Assembly: GCA_900540895.1 (NCBI GenBank)
Contig: UQHV01000008.1
Coordinates: 1-64,000 of the forward strand
DNA length: 64,000 bases
Origin: an uncultured Collinsella sp.
Lineage (GTDB): Bacteria > Actinomycetota > Coriobacteriia > Coriobacteriales > Coriobacteriaceae
Direction: 5' to 3'
Under the pieces are notes generated by a model. It was not told the DNA's origin, ran no database searches, and saw nothing but the letters and a program-made list of their open reading frames with translations. Positions within the stretch are counted from its first letter, which is position 1, and every line of letters begins with the position of its first letter. Made by a program: the position numbers and the translations under genes. Positions 43,385 through 51,908 of this stretch are shown here, piece after piece.

Positions 43385-43963
43385 TTACAGCGCCAAAATC
43401 CCCAGATGCTCAAGCAAGATCTTAAGCCCGATGAGGATGAGCACAACGCCGCCCACGATGGTGGCGGGCTTTTCGTAGCGCGCGCCAAAGGTGTGGCCGA
43501 TCGCCACGCCGGCGACGGAGAAGATAAAGGTCGTGATGCCGATGAGTGACACGGCGGGGACGATGTCGACCGAAAGCGCGGCAAACGAGATGCCTACGGC
43601 TAAAGCATCGATTGAGGTGGCGATAGCGAGGATCAGGTACTCGACCAGGTCAATCTTTTCGGCATCCTTGCCGTCGTCTCCATCCTCGTCTTCGGTAAAG
43701 GCTTCCCACAGCATTTTGCCGCCGATGAAGGCGAGCAGGATAAAGGCGATCCAGTGGTCGATGGGGCCGATGATGCCCATAAACTGGCTGCCAAGCGCCC
43801 ATCCGATTACGGGCATGCCGGCCTGAAAGCCGCCAAAGAACAGGCCGAGCACCACGGCGACTTTAAGGTTGATCTTTTTCATGCCGAGACCTTTGCAGAT
43901 GGAAACGGCAAAGGCGTCCATCGAAAGGCCAACGGCGAGCAACACGAGCTCTGCGAGTCCCAT
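43385..43963 (-). CDS. mntP: Manganese efflux pump MntP
   Basis: 192 residues with six membrane helices in two repeats, each carrying the signature Asp: SMDAFAVSICKG and SIDALAVGISFAAL. An acidic loop (AFTEDEDGDDGKDAEK) lies between the repeats. It exports Mn2+. The start at 43963 follows GAGAGGGAGCC; the longer open frame reads through the leader. The Mn2+ riboswitch at 44055-44151 confirms substrate and control. Confidence 0.95.
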   Translation of the reverse strand: MGLAELVLLAVGLSMDAFAVSICKGLGMKKINLKVAVVLGLFFGGFQAGMPVIGWALGSQFMGIIGPIDHWIAFILLAFIGGKMLWEAFTEDEDGDDGKDAEKIDLVEYLILAIATSIDALAVGISFAALSVDIVPAVSLIGITTFIFSVAGVAIGHTFGARYEKPATIVGGVVLILIGLKILLEHLGILAL

Positions 43964-44021
43964 AGTCTGGCTCCCTCTCTGCGGGCGGGCCCGCGTGTAC
44001 CTCTTGAGGGAGTAATAAAAA

Positions 44022-44062
44022 AGACCCGTGGCGTACGCGTTGCGCGCACAGCCACGAGTCTC
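44022..44062 (-). terminator. Riboswitch-controlled terminator of mntP
   Basis: On the minus strand GACTCGTGGC...GCCACGGGTC followed by TTTTTT forms the expression platform after the aptamer. Confidence 0.85.
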
Positions 44063-44151
44063 GTTCATTAAGGCAAGCCAGGCCGCATCGGCCAGTGTGT
44101 TGACTTACCGCGCCACCGGAGGCGAATCCGGTCACGCGACTACTCCCTCAT
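44055..44151 (-). promoter_or_regulatory. yybP-ykoY manganese riboswitch
   Basis: Read on the minus strand: TGAGGGAGTAG, a GC stem (GACCGGATTCGCCTCCGGT), then the conserved GTAAGTCAACACACTGGCC and GAACGAGACTC. This matches the yybP-ykoY class. Its 3' end overlaps the terminator arm, so Mn2+ binding should favour read-through into mntP. Confidence 0.88.
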
Positions 44152-44309
44152 TTATGCGAATCCCGATGCTACCACATGAGTAGCTGATTTGGGTTGGGCT
44201 CTCAGCTGTGTTCGCTCATTCTGTAAGCATCGGATTTCGCAAGCGCCGCAGGGACAAACCGTGAGAAACTATTTAGCGTTTATGGAGCGTATACGATGGG
44301 AGCGATGCC

Positions 44310-45377
44310 TTGGATAAGAACGAGCTGCAAAAGCGTATGGAACAGGCCATCCGCCTGACGGCACCTGGTCAGCCGATCCGCACCGCCCTCGACATGATCA
44401 TCGCCGGTCACCTGGGCGCCCTTATCTGCGTCGGCGACACCGAAAACGTGCTCGCTGCCGGTAACGACGGCTTCCCGCTCAACATTTCGTTTACCTCGAA
44501 CCGCCTGTTCGAGCTTTCCAAGATGGACGGCGCCATCGTTATCGATGGCGACCTCACCCAGATCCTGCGCGCCAACTTCCACCTCAATCCCGATCCCTCG
44601 CTTGCCACGAGTGAGACGGGCATGCGTCACCGTACTGCCGCTCGCATGTCGGTGCTCACCGATGCCATCGTGATCTCGGTCTCGGCCCGTCGCGCCGTCG
44701 TTAACGTGTACGTTCACGGCAAGAGCTACGAGATCCAGCCCGTCACCACCATCATGAGCTCGGTCAACCAGCTCGTCGCCACGCTCCAGACTACCCGTCA
44801 GTCGCTCGATCGCTCCCTGCTGCGCCTGACGGCCCTTGAGCTCGACGACTACGTCACGCTCGCCGACATCACCGGCATCTTCTCGAGTTTCGAGATCATG
44901 CAACAGGCAAAGACCGAGCTTAAGGATTGCATCGTCAAGCTGGGTAACCAGGGCAAGCTCGTGCAGATGCAGCTCGAGCAGCTCGCGGGCTCCAGCATGG
45001 ATACCGAATACGACTTGATGATCCGCGACTACGCAAGCGATTCCTCCGAGGCAAACGCCGAGAAGATTCGCGCCGAGCTGAGCCGCATGACGCCTAAGGA
45101 CCTGTCCGACCCGCAGCACGTGGCGGCAGTTCTGGGCTATGACGACCTGGACGAGGACTCCGTCATGACGCCGCTGGGCCTGCGCACGCTTTCGCGCGTG
45201 TCCGTCGTGCGCGACGGCGTGGCCGAGAAGATCGTCGACGAGTACGGCTCGCTGCAGGAGCTCATGGATGACATCAGCGAGGATCCGGAGCGCCTGGGCG
45301 ACTTTGGCGTCAACAACCCTGCCATTCTTGCGGACTCCCTGTACCGCATGAAGGGCACCAAACAAGGGAACGCATAA
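44310..45377 (+). CDS. disA: Diadenylate cyclase DisA
   Basis: 355 residues. It makes c-di-AMP from ATP and scans DNA. The DAC domain has the catalytic DGA in KMDGAIVID (near residue 72) and RHRTAAR near 107. A coiled helical linker follows, and the C-terminal helix-hairpin-helix region (from ~285) fits DisA. The start is TTG at 44310 with GGGAGCGATGCC before it; the first codon is therefore less certain. It overlaps ispD by one base (TAATG). Confidence 0.95.
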   Translation: MDKNELQKRMEQAIRLTAPGQPIRTALDMIIAGHLGALICVGDTENVLAAGNDGFPLNISFTSNRLFELSKMDGAIVIDGDLTQILRANFHLNPDPSLATSETGMRHRTAARMSVLTDAIVISVSARRAVVNVYVHGKSYEIQPVTTIMSSVNQLVATLQTTRQSLDRSLLRLTALELDDYVTLADITGIFSSFEIMQQAKTELKDCIVKLGNQGKLVQMQLEQLAGSSMDTEYDLMIRDYASDSSEANAEKIRAELSRMTPKDLSDPQHVAAVLGYDDLDEDSVMTPLGLRTLSRVSVVRDGVAEKIVDEYGSLQELMDDISEDPERLGDFGVNNPAILADSLYRMKGTKQGNA

Positions 45378-46105
45378 TGGCGCCCGTATGCGCCGTGGTC
45401 GTTGCCGGCGGCAGCGGTCAGCGCTTTGGAAATCCCGGCGGCAAGCAGCTCGTTAACGTGGCGGGCCGTCCGCTCATGAGCTGGTCCATCCGCGCGTTCG
45501 ATCGGAGCGACAAGGTCGGCCACATCGTGGTGGTGTGTCCTGCCGAGCGCCGTGCCGAGATGCGCCGCCTGGCCATCAGCCCGTATTCGTATAGCACGCC
45601 CATCAGCTTTGCCGATGCCGGCGATACCCGTCAGGATTCCACCCGTGCCGGCGTGCATGAGGTTCCGGCGGGCTTTGAATACGTCGCCATTCACGATGGC
45701 GCTCGTCCGCTCATTACGACCGAGGCCATCGACCACGCTATCGACGTGCTCGTGAGCGACCGTGCTCTCGACGGTGTCGTGTGCGGCCAGCCCGCGATCG
45801 ACACGCTCAAGATCGTCGATGGCGACAATATCGTCGAGACGCCGCCGCGTGAGCTTTATTGGGCTGCACAGACGCCGCAGATCTTTAGTGTCGACGCCAT
45901 GAAGCGCGCCCATGCCGCGGCGATTGCCGAGGGCTTTATCGGTACCGACGATTCATCGCTGGTCGAGCGCATGGGCGGGCGCGTCCGCTGTGTCCAGAGC
46001 CCGCGCGATAACCTTAAGGTGACGGTGCCCGAGGACCTGCGTCCCGTAACCGCGATTCTGCTCGGTCGCATGGCCGAGGGAGAGGATCTTCCCCATGTTC
46101 AGTAA
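45377..46105 (+). CDS. ispD: 2-C-methyl-D-erythritol 4-phosphate cytidylyltransferase
   Basis: 242 residues. It joins CTP to MEP. The nucleotide motif is AVVVAGGSGQRFGNPGGKQL; HDGARPLIT and ELYWAAQTPQIF are family marks. Translationally coupled to disA at one end and ispF at the other (11-bp overlap). Confidence 0.96.
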   Translation: MAPVCAVVVAGGSGQRFGNPGGKQLVNVAGRPLMSWSIRAFDRSDKVGHIVVVCPAERRAEMRRLAISPYSYSTPISFADAGDTRQDSTRAGVHEVPAGFEYVAIHDGARPLITTEAIDHAIDVLVSDRALDGVVCGQPAIDTLKIVDGDNIVETPPRELYWAAQTPQIFSVDAMKRAHAAAIAEGFIGTDDSSLVERMGGRVRCVQSPRDNLKVTVPEDLRPVTAILLGRMAEGEDLPHVQ

Positions 46106-46589
46106 CCTGCGCATTGGCCATGGCTACGACGTTCACCGTCTGGTGGAGGGGCGTCGATGTATCATCGGCGGTGTCGACATTCCCTACGAGCGCGGCCTGC
46201 TGGGCCACTCGGATGCTGATGTGCTCGCGCACGCCTTGGCCGACGCTATTCTGGGCGCCTGCCGCGGGGGAGACATCGGCAAGCTATTCCCCGATACCGA
46301 CCCCGCCTATGAGGGTGCCGATTCGATGGTGCTGCTCGCTCGCGTGATGGACTATGCGCGCGAGCTGGGCTTTGAGTTTGTCGATGCCGATTGCACCATT
46401 GCCTGTCAGCAACCCAAGATCACCCCGCACCGCGATGCCATGCGCGCCAACCTTGCCCATGCCCTGGGCGTTGACGTCGAAAACGTGGGCGTCGCCGCCA
46501 CTACGACCGAAAAGCTCGGTTGGGAAGGCCAGGGCGAGGGAATCGGCGCCTGGGCCGTCTGCCTGCTACAGAAAACCGTTAAGGAGTAA
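46095..46589 (+). CDS. ispF: 2-C-methyl-D-erythritol 2,4-cyclodiphosphate synthase
   Basis: 164 residues. It cyclises CDP-ME2P with release of CMP. The metal-binding GHGYDVHRL, LLGHSDADVLAHALADAILGA and C-terminal ATTTEKLGWEGQGEGIGAWAV motifs are intact. It overlaps ispD by 11 bp and lies 3 bp before cysS. Confidence 0.97.
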   Translation: MFSNLRIGHGYDVHRLVEGRRCIIGGVDIPYERGLLGHSDADVLAHALADAILGACRGGDIGKLFPDTDPAYEGADSMVLLARVMDYARELGFEFVDADCTIACQQPKITPHRDAMRANLAHALGVDVENVGVAATTTEKLGWEGQGEGIGAWAVCLLQKTVKE

Positions 46590-46592
46590 CGA

Positions 46593-48059
46593 ATGCGTAT
46601 CTACAACAGCGCTACCCATAAAAAAGAAGAGTTCCAGCCCATCGAGTCCGGCAAGGTCCGCATGTACGTGTGCGGCCCCACGGTCTACGACAACATCCAC
46701 ATCGGCAATGCCCGCACGTTCATCAGCTTCGATGTGATTCGACGCTGGCTCATCGCGAGCGGCTACGAGGTTACGTTCGCCCAGAACCTCACCGATGTCG
46801 ATGACAAGATCATCAAGCGCGCCAACGAGCAGGGCCGTACGGCTGCCGAGGTCGCGACGGAGTTCTCCGACAAGTTCATCGGCGTCATGCGCGCCGCCAA
46901 CGTGCTCGATCCCGATGTGCGCCCCCGCGCCACCAAGGAGATCGGCCCCATGATCGCCATGATCAAGACGCTTATCGAGCAGGGCCACGCTTACGCAGCC
47001 GATAACGGCGATGTGTACTTTGCCGTGCGCAGCGATCCCAACTATGGTCAGGTCTCGGGCCGCAACATCGACGACCTGATGGTGGGTGCGCGCATCGAGG
47101 AGAACGAGGACAAGAACGACCCGCTCGACTTTGCCCTGTGGAAGGCCGCCAAGCCCGGCGAGCCCAGCTGGCCGAGCCCCTGGGGCGAGGGCCGTCCCGG
47201 TTGGCACACCGAGTGCGCCGCCATGGTTCATCGCTACCTGGGTACCCCGATCGACATCCACGGCGGTGGGTCCGACCTGGCCTTCCCGCATCACGAGAAC
47301 GAGTGCGCTCAGGCTACCTGCGCCTGGCACCAGGGCTTCTCCAACACCTGGATGCACACGGGCATGCTGCTGGTCGACGGCGAGAAGATGTCCAAGTCGC
47401 TCGGTAACTTCTTTACGCTGGCCGAGGTGCTCGAGCAGCACTCTGCCGCGGCTCTGCGCCTGCTGATGCTGCAGACGAGCTATCGTTCGCCGCTCGACTT
47501 CTCTTGGGAGCGCCTGGAGGGTGCCGAGAATTCACTCACGCGTATTGCCGGTACAGTCGAGAACCTGCGCTGGGCCGCGAACCATGCGACGGCCGATGCC
47601 GATGAGGCAGCATCCGAGGCGTTTGCCGCCAAGGCCGCCGAGACCCGTGCCACCTTTAAGGAGTGCATGGACGACGACTTTAACACCGCCGGTGCCATGG
47701 GTGCCGTCTTTGGCTTTGTGACCGAGTGCAACCAGTACCTGGAGCAGGCGGGCGACGCTGCCGACAAGGCCGCCGCGCTTGCCGCCGCCGACACGCTGAC
47801 CGAGCTGCTCGATACGCTTGGCGTCGAGCTTCCCGAGCCCAAGGTCGAGCTGCCGCTGGGCCTGCTGGGCGTTGCCGCCGGTTTGGTTGCCTACACGGGT
47901 GACGACGTGGACGAGGCCGCTGCCAAGATTCTCGAGGCTCGTGCCGAGGCTCGTGCCGCCAAGAACTGGGATCTGGCAGATGCCATCCGCGACCAGCTCA
48001 AGGACCTGGGGCTGACGATCGAGGATACTGCCGCCGGCACCCGTATCAAATCTCTCTAA
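46593..48059 (+). CDS. cysS: Cysteinyl-tRNA synthetase
   Basis: 488 residues, class I. The zinc Cys is in MYVCGPTVYDNIHIGNAR (also the HIGH-like motif), with GWHTECAAM and HHENECAQ as further zinc ligands; the KMSKS loop is EKMSKSLGN. The C-terminal helical domain follows. It ends the disA-ispD-ispF-cysS run. Confidence 0.98.
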   Translation: MRIYNSATHKKEEFQPIESGKVRMYVCGPTVYDNIHIGNARTFISFDVIRRWLIASGYEVTFAQNLTDVDDKIIKRANEQGRTAAEVATEFSDKFIGVMRAANVLDPDVRPRATKEIGPMIAMIKTLIEQGHAYAADNGDVYFAVRSDPNYGQVSGRNIDDLMVGARIEENEDKNDPLDFALWKAAKPGEPSWPSPWGEGRPGWHTECAAMVHRYLGTPIDIHGGGSDLAFPHHENECAQATCAWHQGFSNTWMHTGMLLVDGEKMSKSLGNFFTLAEVLEQHSAAALRLLMLQTSYRSPLDFSWERLEGAENSLTRIAGTVENLRWAANHATADADEAASEAFAAKAAETRATFKECMDDDFNTAGAMGAVFGFVTECNQYLEQAGDAADKAAALAAADTLTELLDTLGVELPEPKVELPLGLLGVAAGLVAYTGDDVDEAAAKILEARAEARAAKNWDLADAIRDQLKDLGLTIEDTAAGTRIKSL

Positions 48060-48065
48060 TCCCCG

Positions 48066-48167
48066 CGGGTTTCCCAAGCACCCGACCTTGCCGTTCAAAC
48101 CGTCGCTCGCGTACTCAAGTACGCGTCGCTCCTCTTTCACGGCAATCTCGGGCACTTGGAAAACCCG
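48066..48167. repeat. Nested palindrome downstream of cysS
   Basis: Outer 29-bp arms (48066-48094/48139-48167; 24 of 29 match) enclose the perfect inner hairpin GCGTACT-CA-AGTACGC (48109-48124). It has the same general design as the groESL and lysS palindromes but a different sequence. Confidence 0.75.
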
Positions 48168-48171
48168 TACC

Positions 48172-48210
48172 GACCGCTTGGGCTATTCGTCTTAAGCGGT
48201 CGCTTCTTTT
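48172..48210 (+). terminator. Hairpin with U-run ahead of rlmB
   Basis: CGACCGCTT-N14-AAGCGGTCG followed by CTTCTTTT, about 36 bp before rlmB. Confidence 0.7.
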
Positions 48211-48245
48211 GTCTTGTTTGAAATTTTTTTAAAGGAGGCCGTCCT

Positions 48246-49160
48246 ATGGTCGACAATCGCAAGCGTGCGCCTCGTGGCGGCAAGCAGGCTGCTTCTGGCT
48301 CGCGTCCGATTCGCCGCAACGACCGCGCTGCCGCTCCCAAGGGCCAGCGCGATCGTACCCAGGCCGCACGTCCGCAGCGCGATCGCAATCGCGACGCTGT
48401 CCAGGCTCCCAAGGGCGAGTTTATCGAAGGTCGCCGTGCTGCTGCCGAGGCGCTGCGCACCGGTTTTCCAGTCAAGTGTGCGCTCATCGCCGAGGGCGGG
48501 GAGCGCGATGCCGCCCTGTCGCGTCTAGTCGATGACCTCAACGCCGCGGGCGTCCGCATTAAGTATGTGCCGCGCGCGCAGCTCGATGCGCTGTCGAGCC
48601 ATGGCGCTCACCAGGGCATCGCGCTCGAGGTTGGCAACTTCCCCTATGCCGATGTCGCCGACATCCTCGACCGCGCGGGCGACGGTCCGGCGCTTGTCGT
48701 GGTGCTCGACCATGTGACCGACGACGGTAACTTTGGCGCCATCGTGCGCTCTGCCGAGGTTGTGGGCGCGGCCGGCGTCATCATTGCCAACAAGCGCGCT
48801 GCCGGCGTGACCGTTGGCAGCTACAAGACTTCCGCCGGCGCCGTCATGCACCTGCCTATCGCGCAGGTTCCCAATATCGCCCGTGCGCTCGATGACCTCA
48901 AGGCCGCTGGCTTTTGGGTGGGCGGTGCTTCCGAGCACGCCGAGGGCAGCTGCTGGGATGCTCCCTTCGAGGGCCGCGTGGCACTCGTCATGGGCTCCGA
49001 GGGCGACGGCATCTCGCGCCTGGTGCTTGAGAAATGCGACTTTTTGACCAAGCTTCCCCAGCGCGGCATGACCGAGAGTCTCAACGTGGCCCAGGCGACA
49101 ACGGCGCTGTGCTTTGAGTGGCTGCGCCGCAATGCCGGCGAGCTCATGGGGGAGGAGTAG
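48246..49160 (+). CDS. rlmB: 23S rRNA 2'-O-methyltransferase RlmB-type (SpoU family)
   Basis: 304 residues. It methylates a ribose in 23S rRNA (G2251 in E. coli). The first ~55 residues are very basic (Arg/Lys/Gln/Pro). The substrate-binding domain starts EGRRAAAEAL; the SPOUT knot has VVLDHVTDDGNFGAIVRSAEVVGA, VMGSEGDGISRLV and ESLNVAQATTAL. RBS AAAGGAGGCCGTCCT is strong. yacP follows at 4 bp, as in the Bacillus cysS region, but no mini-RNase III gene lies in between. Confidence 0.95.
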   Translation: MVDNRKRAPRGGKQAASGSRPIRRNDRAAAPKGQRDRTQAARPQRDRNRDAVQAPKGEFIEGRRAAAEALRTGFPVKCALIAEGGERDAALSRLVDDLNAAGVRIKYVPRAQLDALSSHGAHQGIALEVGNFPYADVADILDRAGDGPALVVVLDHVTDDGNFGAIVRSAEVVGAAGVIIANKRAAGVTVGSYKTSAGAVMHLPIAQVPNIARALDDLKAAGFWVGGASEHAEGSCWDAPFEGRVALVMGSEGDGISRLVLEKCDFLTKLPQRGMTESLNVAQATTALCFEWLRRNAGELMGEE

Positions 49161-49163
49161 CGC

Positions 49164-49841
49164 ATGTCCAAGAAGAACCGCGCCAAGTCCAAGGCCAAGC
49201 GCTTTGGCGAGGGCTCGGCCAAGCCGATTGTTTCGGCTGCGACCTATGGCGTGGGCGGCAATGCGTTTGCGCAGGCTATCGCCGACCCAGTCTCGACGGT
49301 GCACTCCAATAAGCCTGAGCTGCTGGTGGTCGACGGTTACAACGTGATCCACTGCACGCCGCGCTACGAAAAGCTCGTGTACGACCATTCCGACGATCCG
49401 TATTCCAGCGACGTTCACGATATGGCGCGCACCGCGCTCATCAACGATGTTGCGGCGTTTGCCCAGGGCCGCTACGAGGCCGTGATCGTGTTTGACGGTG
49501 CGGGCAATATCTCCAGCGAGCGCCCCAACCTGCCGGCCCGTGGCGTGCGCATCGAGTTTTCGCCGACGGGCGTATCGGCCGATACCGTGGTGCAGAAGCT
49601 CTGCATCGAGGCACGCGAGGAAGGCCGCGCGTGCTCCGTGGTGTCGAGCGACGGCACGATTCAGGCCGTCGTCATGGGCAAGGGTGTCACGCGCATATCG
49701 AGCCGCATGCTGGTGGACGAGATCAAACAGATCGATAACGACGTTCACGAGGCAGAGGAAGCTCCGCAGATCAAGATGACCCTGGGCAGTCGCCTAAGTC
49801 CCGATGCGCTGGCCAAGCTCAAGGCGTTGCGCGGGAGGTAG
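49164..49841 (+). CDS. NYN-domain RNA-binding protein (YacP/Rae1 type)
   Basis: 225 residues. The N-terminal ~45 residues are basic; the NYN/PIN domain starts LLVVDGYNVIHC and has YEAVIVFDGAGN and VVSSDGTIQAVV with the acidic residues expected of a ribonuclease. Bacillus YacP (Rae1) cleaves mRNA in the ribosome; the same activity is inferred here. Immediately follows rlmB, conserved synteny. Confidence 0.9.
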   Translation: MSKKNRAKSKAKRFGEGSAKPIVSAATYGVGGNAFAQAIADPVSTVHSNKPELLVVDGYNVIHCTPRYEKLVYDHSDDPYSSDVHDMARTALINDVAAFAQGRYEAVIVFDGAGNISSERPNLPARGVRIEFSPTGVSADTVVQKLCIEAREEGRACSVVSSDGTIQAVVMGKGVTRISSRMLVDEIKQIDNDVHEAEEAPQIKMTLGSRLSPDALAKLKALRGR

Positions 49842-49868
49842 GGGAGCTGACGGCGCGACGCTGTTTCG

Positions 49869-51209
49869 CTAACTCCATTCAGCGATGTCGATCATTCTAC
49901 GGAGGCGCCATGTAAGCGCCTCTTTTAGATATGGCAGCCTTGCCGTGAGCGCGTCGTTTCTGGACAGAATTTCGATCGCCTCGTCAACGAAGCCTTCGAG
50001 TTTGTCGCCGTCAAACCAGCCCATGTCCTCGACGAGCAACATTTGTTTGGCGGGGCTTGAATGAAACTGCGCGCTGGTAAAACTGTGCTCTCCCGTCCTA
50101 AGCTCCTCAAGAGAAATGTTGCACCAGAGCGATGAGCCCGAATCGAAGATGGGGGCAGGTCTGCAGGTTAGCGTGTTGACGTTTCGCACAAGGCCAAAGT
50201 TACGCCAATGGCGGTCATAGTTGGCGATGATGTCGTCGCATACGATCATGCGGTCAAGGGCATCCTTGACGCCTGTCGCCCCGAGCTCCTCGCAGTTTGC
50301 TACATATCGCTCGTAGTCGGTTAGTCGTTCATCTGCGTTTGCGTACTGGTTTACATAGAACGCAGGGACATACTCTTCTTCATCAGTTAAGAAGACATCG
50401 CATATGCTCAGGGCGGAAGTGCCCGTGCCCTCGAGCGAGTAAGGCACATAATCGCAGGTGTTTAGGATTCGACGGTGGAGTGCGGTCGCCACCATCTCGT
50501 TATAGGGTTCCTGGTTTAGATGCGCACCTGCCTTGTGGAGAATTCGACGGCCATCCTCGCATGTCCAGTACTTTTGAAGATTGCCGTCCGAGGTGTTGTC
50601 GGGCTTTGCGGCAGCTGCCTTGCCCTCTGGGGCGAAGGGCGCGATGCTGAGAGAGACGTCGTCAAAAGCATTATTGAAGAAGTTAATATCTTCCCACGCG
50701 AGACCGGAGTCTTGGGGTCTAATCCAATACTGGTCGGATAGGGAGAGGCCAAGATTTCGCTGTACGAGTTCATCGGGAACATCGACTGCGGCTTCAGCAA
50801 GCAGGGAGGCTAGCCCAATGCGTGCGAGCGGGATACCGCGGCCGCGCCACCAGATGCGGAAGGAGTCGAGCGATATGGGACTATTAGGGCCAAATACTCC
50901 AATAGGGGCGTGGGCACGATCGACGTCGGCGCCGATGTGGGTAAAGTCTTTTCGCGATGTGCTGTAGACCAGCTGAGCGACTTCGTGCGTGCGGTTCATG
51001 AGGGTGAACGCGATCTCGCTCTTACCGTGGCCGCGGCGGGGACGTCCCCCCGTTTTGGTCACGGAGCGGAGTCGCGTGTCGACGCTGTCTTTGTCGATGA
51101 GCCACACGCCAGAAGCCTTGCGGGCGGTCAGCGCGCCGTTCTTAATGAGCACCTGCACCCTGCGCGGGGTGATGCCGAGCAGCTCGGCTGCTTCCTTTGT
51201 AGTCAACAT
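49869..51209 (-). CDS. HTH-HipA-like kinase fusion protein
   Basis: 446 residues. Residues 1-45 are an excisionase/MerR-like helix-turn-helix (TTKEAAELLGITPRRVQVLIKNG). The C-terminal half resembles HipA kinases, with ANYDRHWRNFGLV near residue 328 and APIFDSGSSLW about 25 residues later. The middle (85-250) has no recognised domain. Unlike hipBA there is no separate antitoxin, so DNA-binding and kinase parts share one chain. A perfect 16-bp inverted repeat lies 16 bp upstream. Function as toxin, regulator or defence protein is not established. Confidence 0.75.
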   Translation of the reverse strand: MLTTKEAAELLGITPRRVQVLIKNGALTARKASGVWLIDKDSVDTRLRSVTKTGGRPRRGHGKSEIAFTLMNRTHEVAQLVYSTSRKDFTHIGADVDRAHAPIGVFGPNSPISLDSFRIWWRGRGIPLARIGLASLLAEAAVDVPDELVQRNLGLSLSDQYWIRPQDSGLAWEDINFFNNAFDDVSLSIAPFAPEGKAAAAKPDNTSDGNLQKYWTCEDGRRILHKAGAHLNQEPYNEMVATALHRRILNTCDYVPYSLEGTGTSALSICDVFLTDEEEYVPAFYVNQYANADERLTDYERYVANCEELGATGVKDALDRMIVCDDIIANYDRHWRNFGLVRNVNTLTCRPAPIFDSGSSLWCNISLEELRTGEHSFTSAQFHSSPAKQMLLVEDMGWFDGDKLEGFVDEAIEILSRNDALTARLPYLKEALTWRLRRMIDIAEWS

Positions 51210-51224
51210 CGCGAAACCCTTCGC

Positions 51225-51274
51225 CAGAACGAATAGTTTTATAGAACCAATTGTAATTAAAACTATTCGTTCTG
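51225..51274. promoter_or_regulatory. Inverted repeat upstream of the HTH-HipA-like gene
   Basis: CAGAACGAATAGTTTT (51225-51240) and its exact inverse (51259-51274), separated by 18 bp. A partial third half-site ACGAATGGTTTT follows. Probable operator for the HTH of the gene it precedes. Confidence 0.7.
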
Positions 51275-51432
51275 ACGAATGGTTTTAAGATTGAAGGCGC
51301 GCTGACAGAAATGAACGGGCCCGGTACGTGTTGTTGCTGGATTTTGCATATTTGTATAACGCCGTGCGGCCTGTTGCGCCCCGTCCGCAATTCCATTATT
51401 CTTAACAGGCTTCGCGCGAAAGCGCCAAGTGT

Positions 51433-51507
51433 GCCAGTGTGGCGCAACGGTAGCGCAACTGATTTGTAATCAGTGGGTTGCAGGTTCGATTCCTGTCACT
51501 GGCTCCA
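51433..51507 (+). tRNA. tRNA-Thr (anticodon TGT)
   Basis: A 75-nt cloverleaf: acceptor GCCAGTG/CACTGGC, anticodon arm CTGAT-TTGTAAT-ATCAG, T-arm GCAGG-TTCGATT-CCTGT, CCA encoded. Terminator follows at 51524. Confidence 0.97.
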
Positions 51508-51523
51508 TGAGTTTTCGCAGGTC

Positions 51524-51549
51524 GGGGGCCGTATGGCTCCCGATTTTGC
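51524..51549 (+). terminator. Terminator after tRNA-Thr
   Basis: TCGGGGGCC-GTAT-GGCTCCCGA followed by TTTT. Confidence 0.75.
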
Positions 51550-51554
51550 GTTTT

Positions 51555-51586
51555 CATGCAACAGCTCATGCAACAAACATGCAACA
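51555..51586. repeat. Three close copies of CATGCAACA
   Basis: Starts at 51555, 51567 and 51578, just after the tRNA-Thr terminator. The rest of 51587-51893 has no supported gene. Confidence 0.6.
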
Positions 51587-51908
51587 ATTAAATCGGAATT
51601 GCATTTATGTGTGTTTTGTGACCGATGTCCAATGTCAATAAATGCGTGCAATGAAGCGGGAAAAGCCAAGCTTACAGTTGCTGTCTCCATTAGAGTTTTG
51701 GGCTTTGTGTCTCCAGCTGGGATAGGGCGGAAAGTGACCAAGGTGCCGAGAGCTCCGATGCTGCTTCTCGAAAGATTGCGCACCGTGCACGATTCTCTTT
51801 CCTGTAGCCCATGGGTATTACTATGGTCTAGATTTAATTCGGCGCGAGAAGTCAAGAGCGACAAGGGCTTCCCGTCGTTTGTGAGCAAGGCGGTTGAAAG
51901 GACTCATA

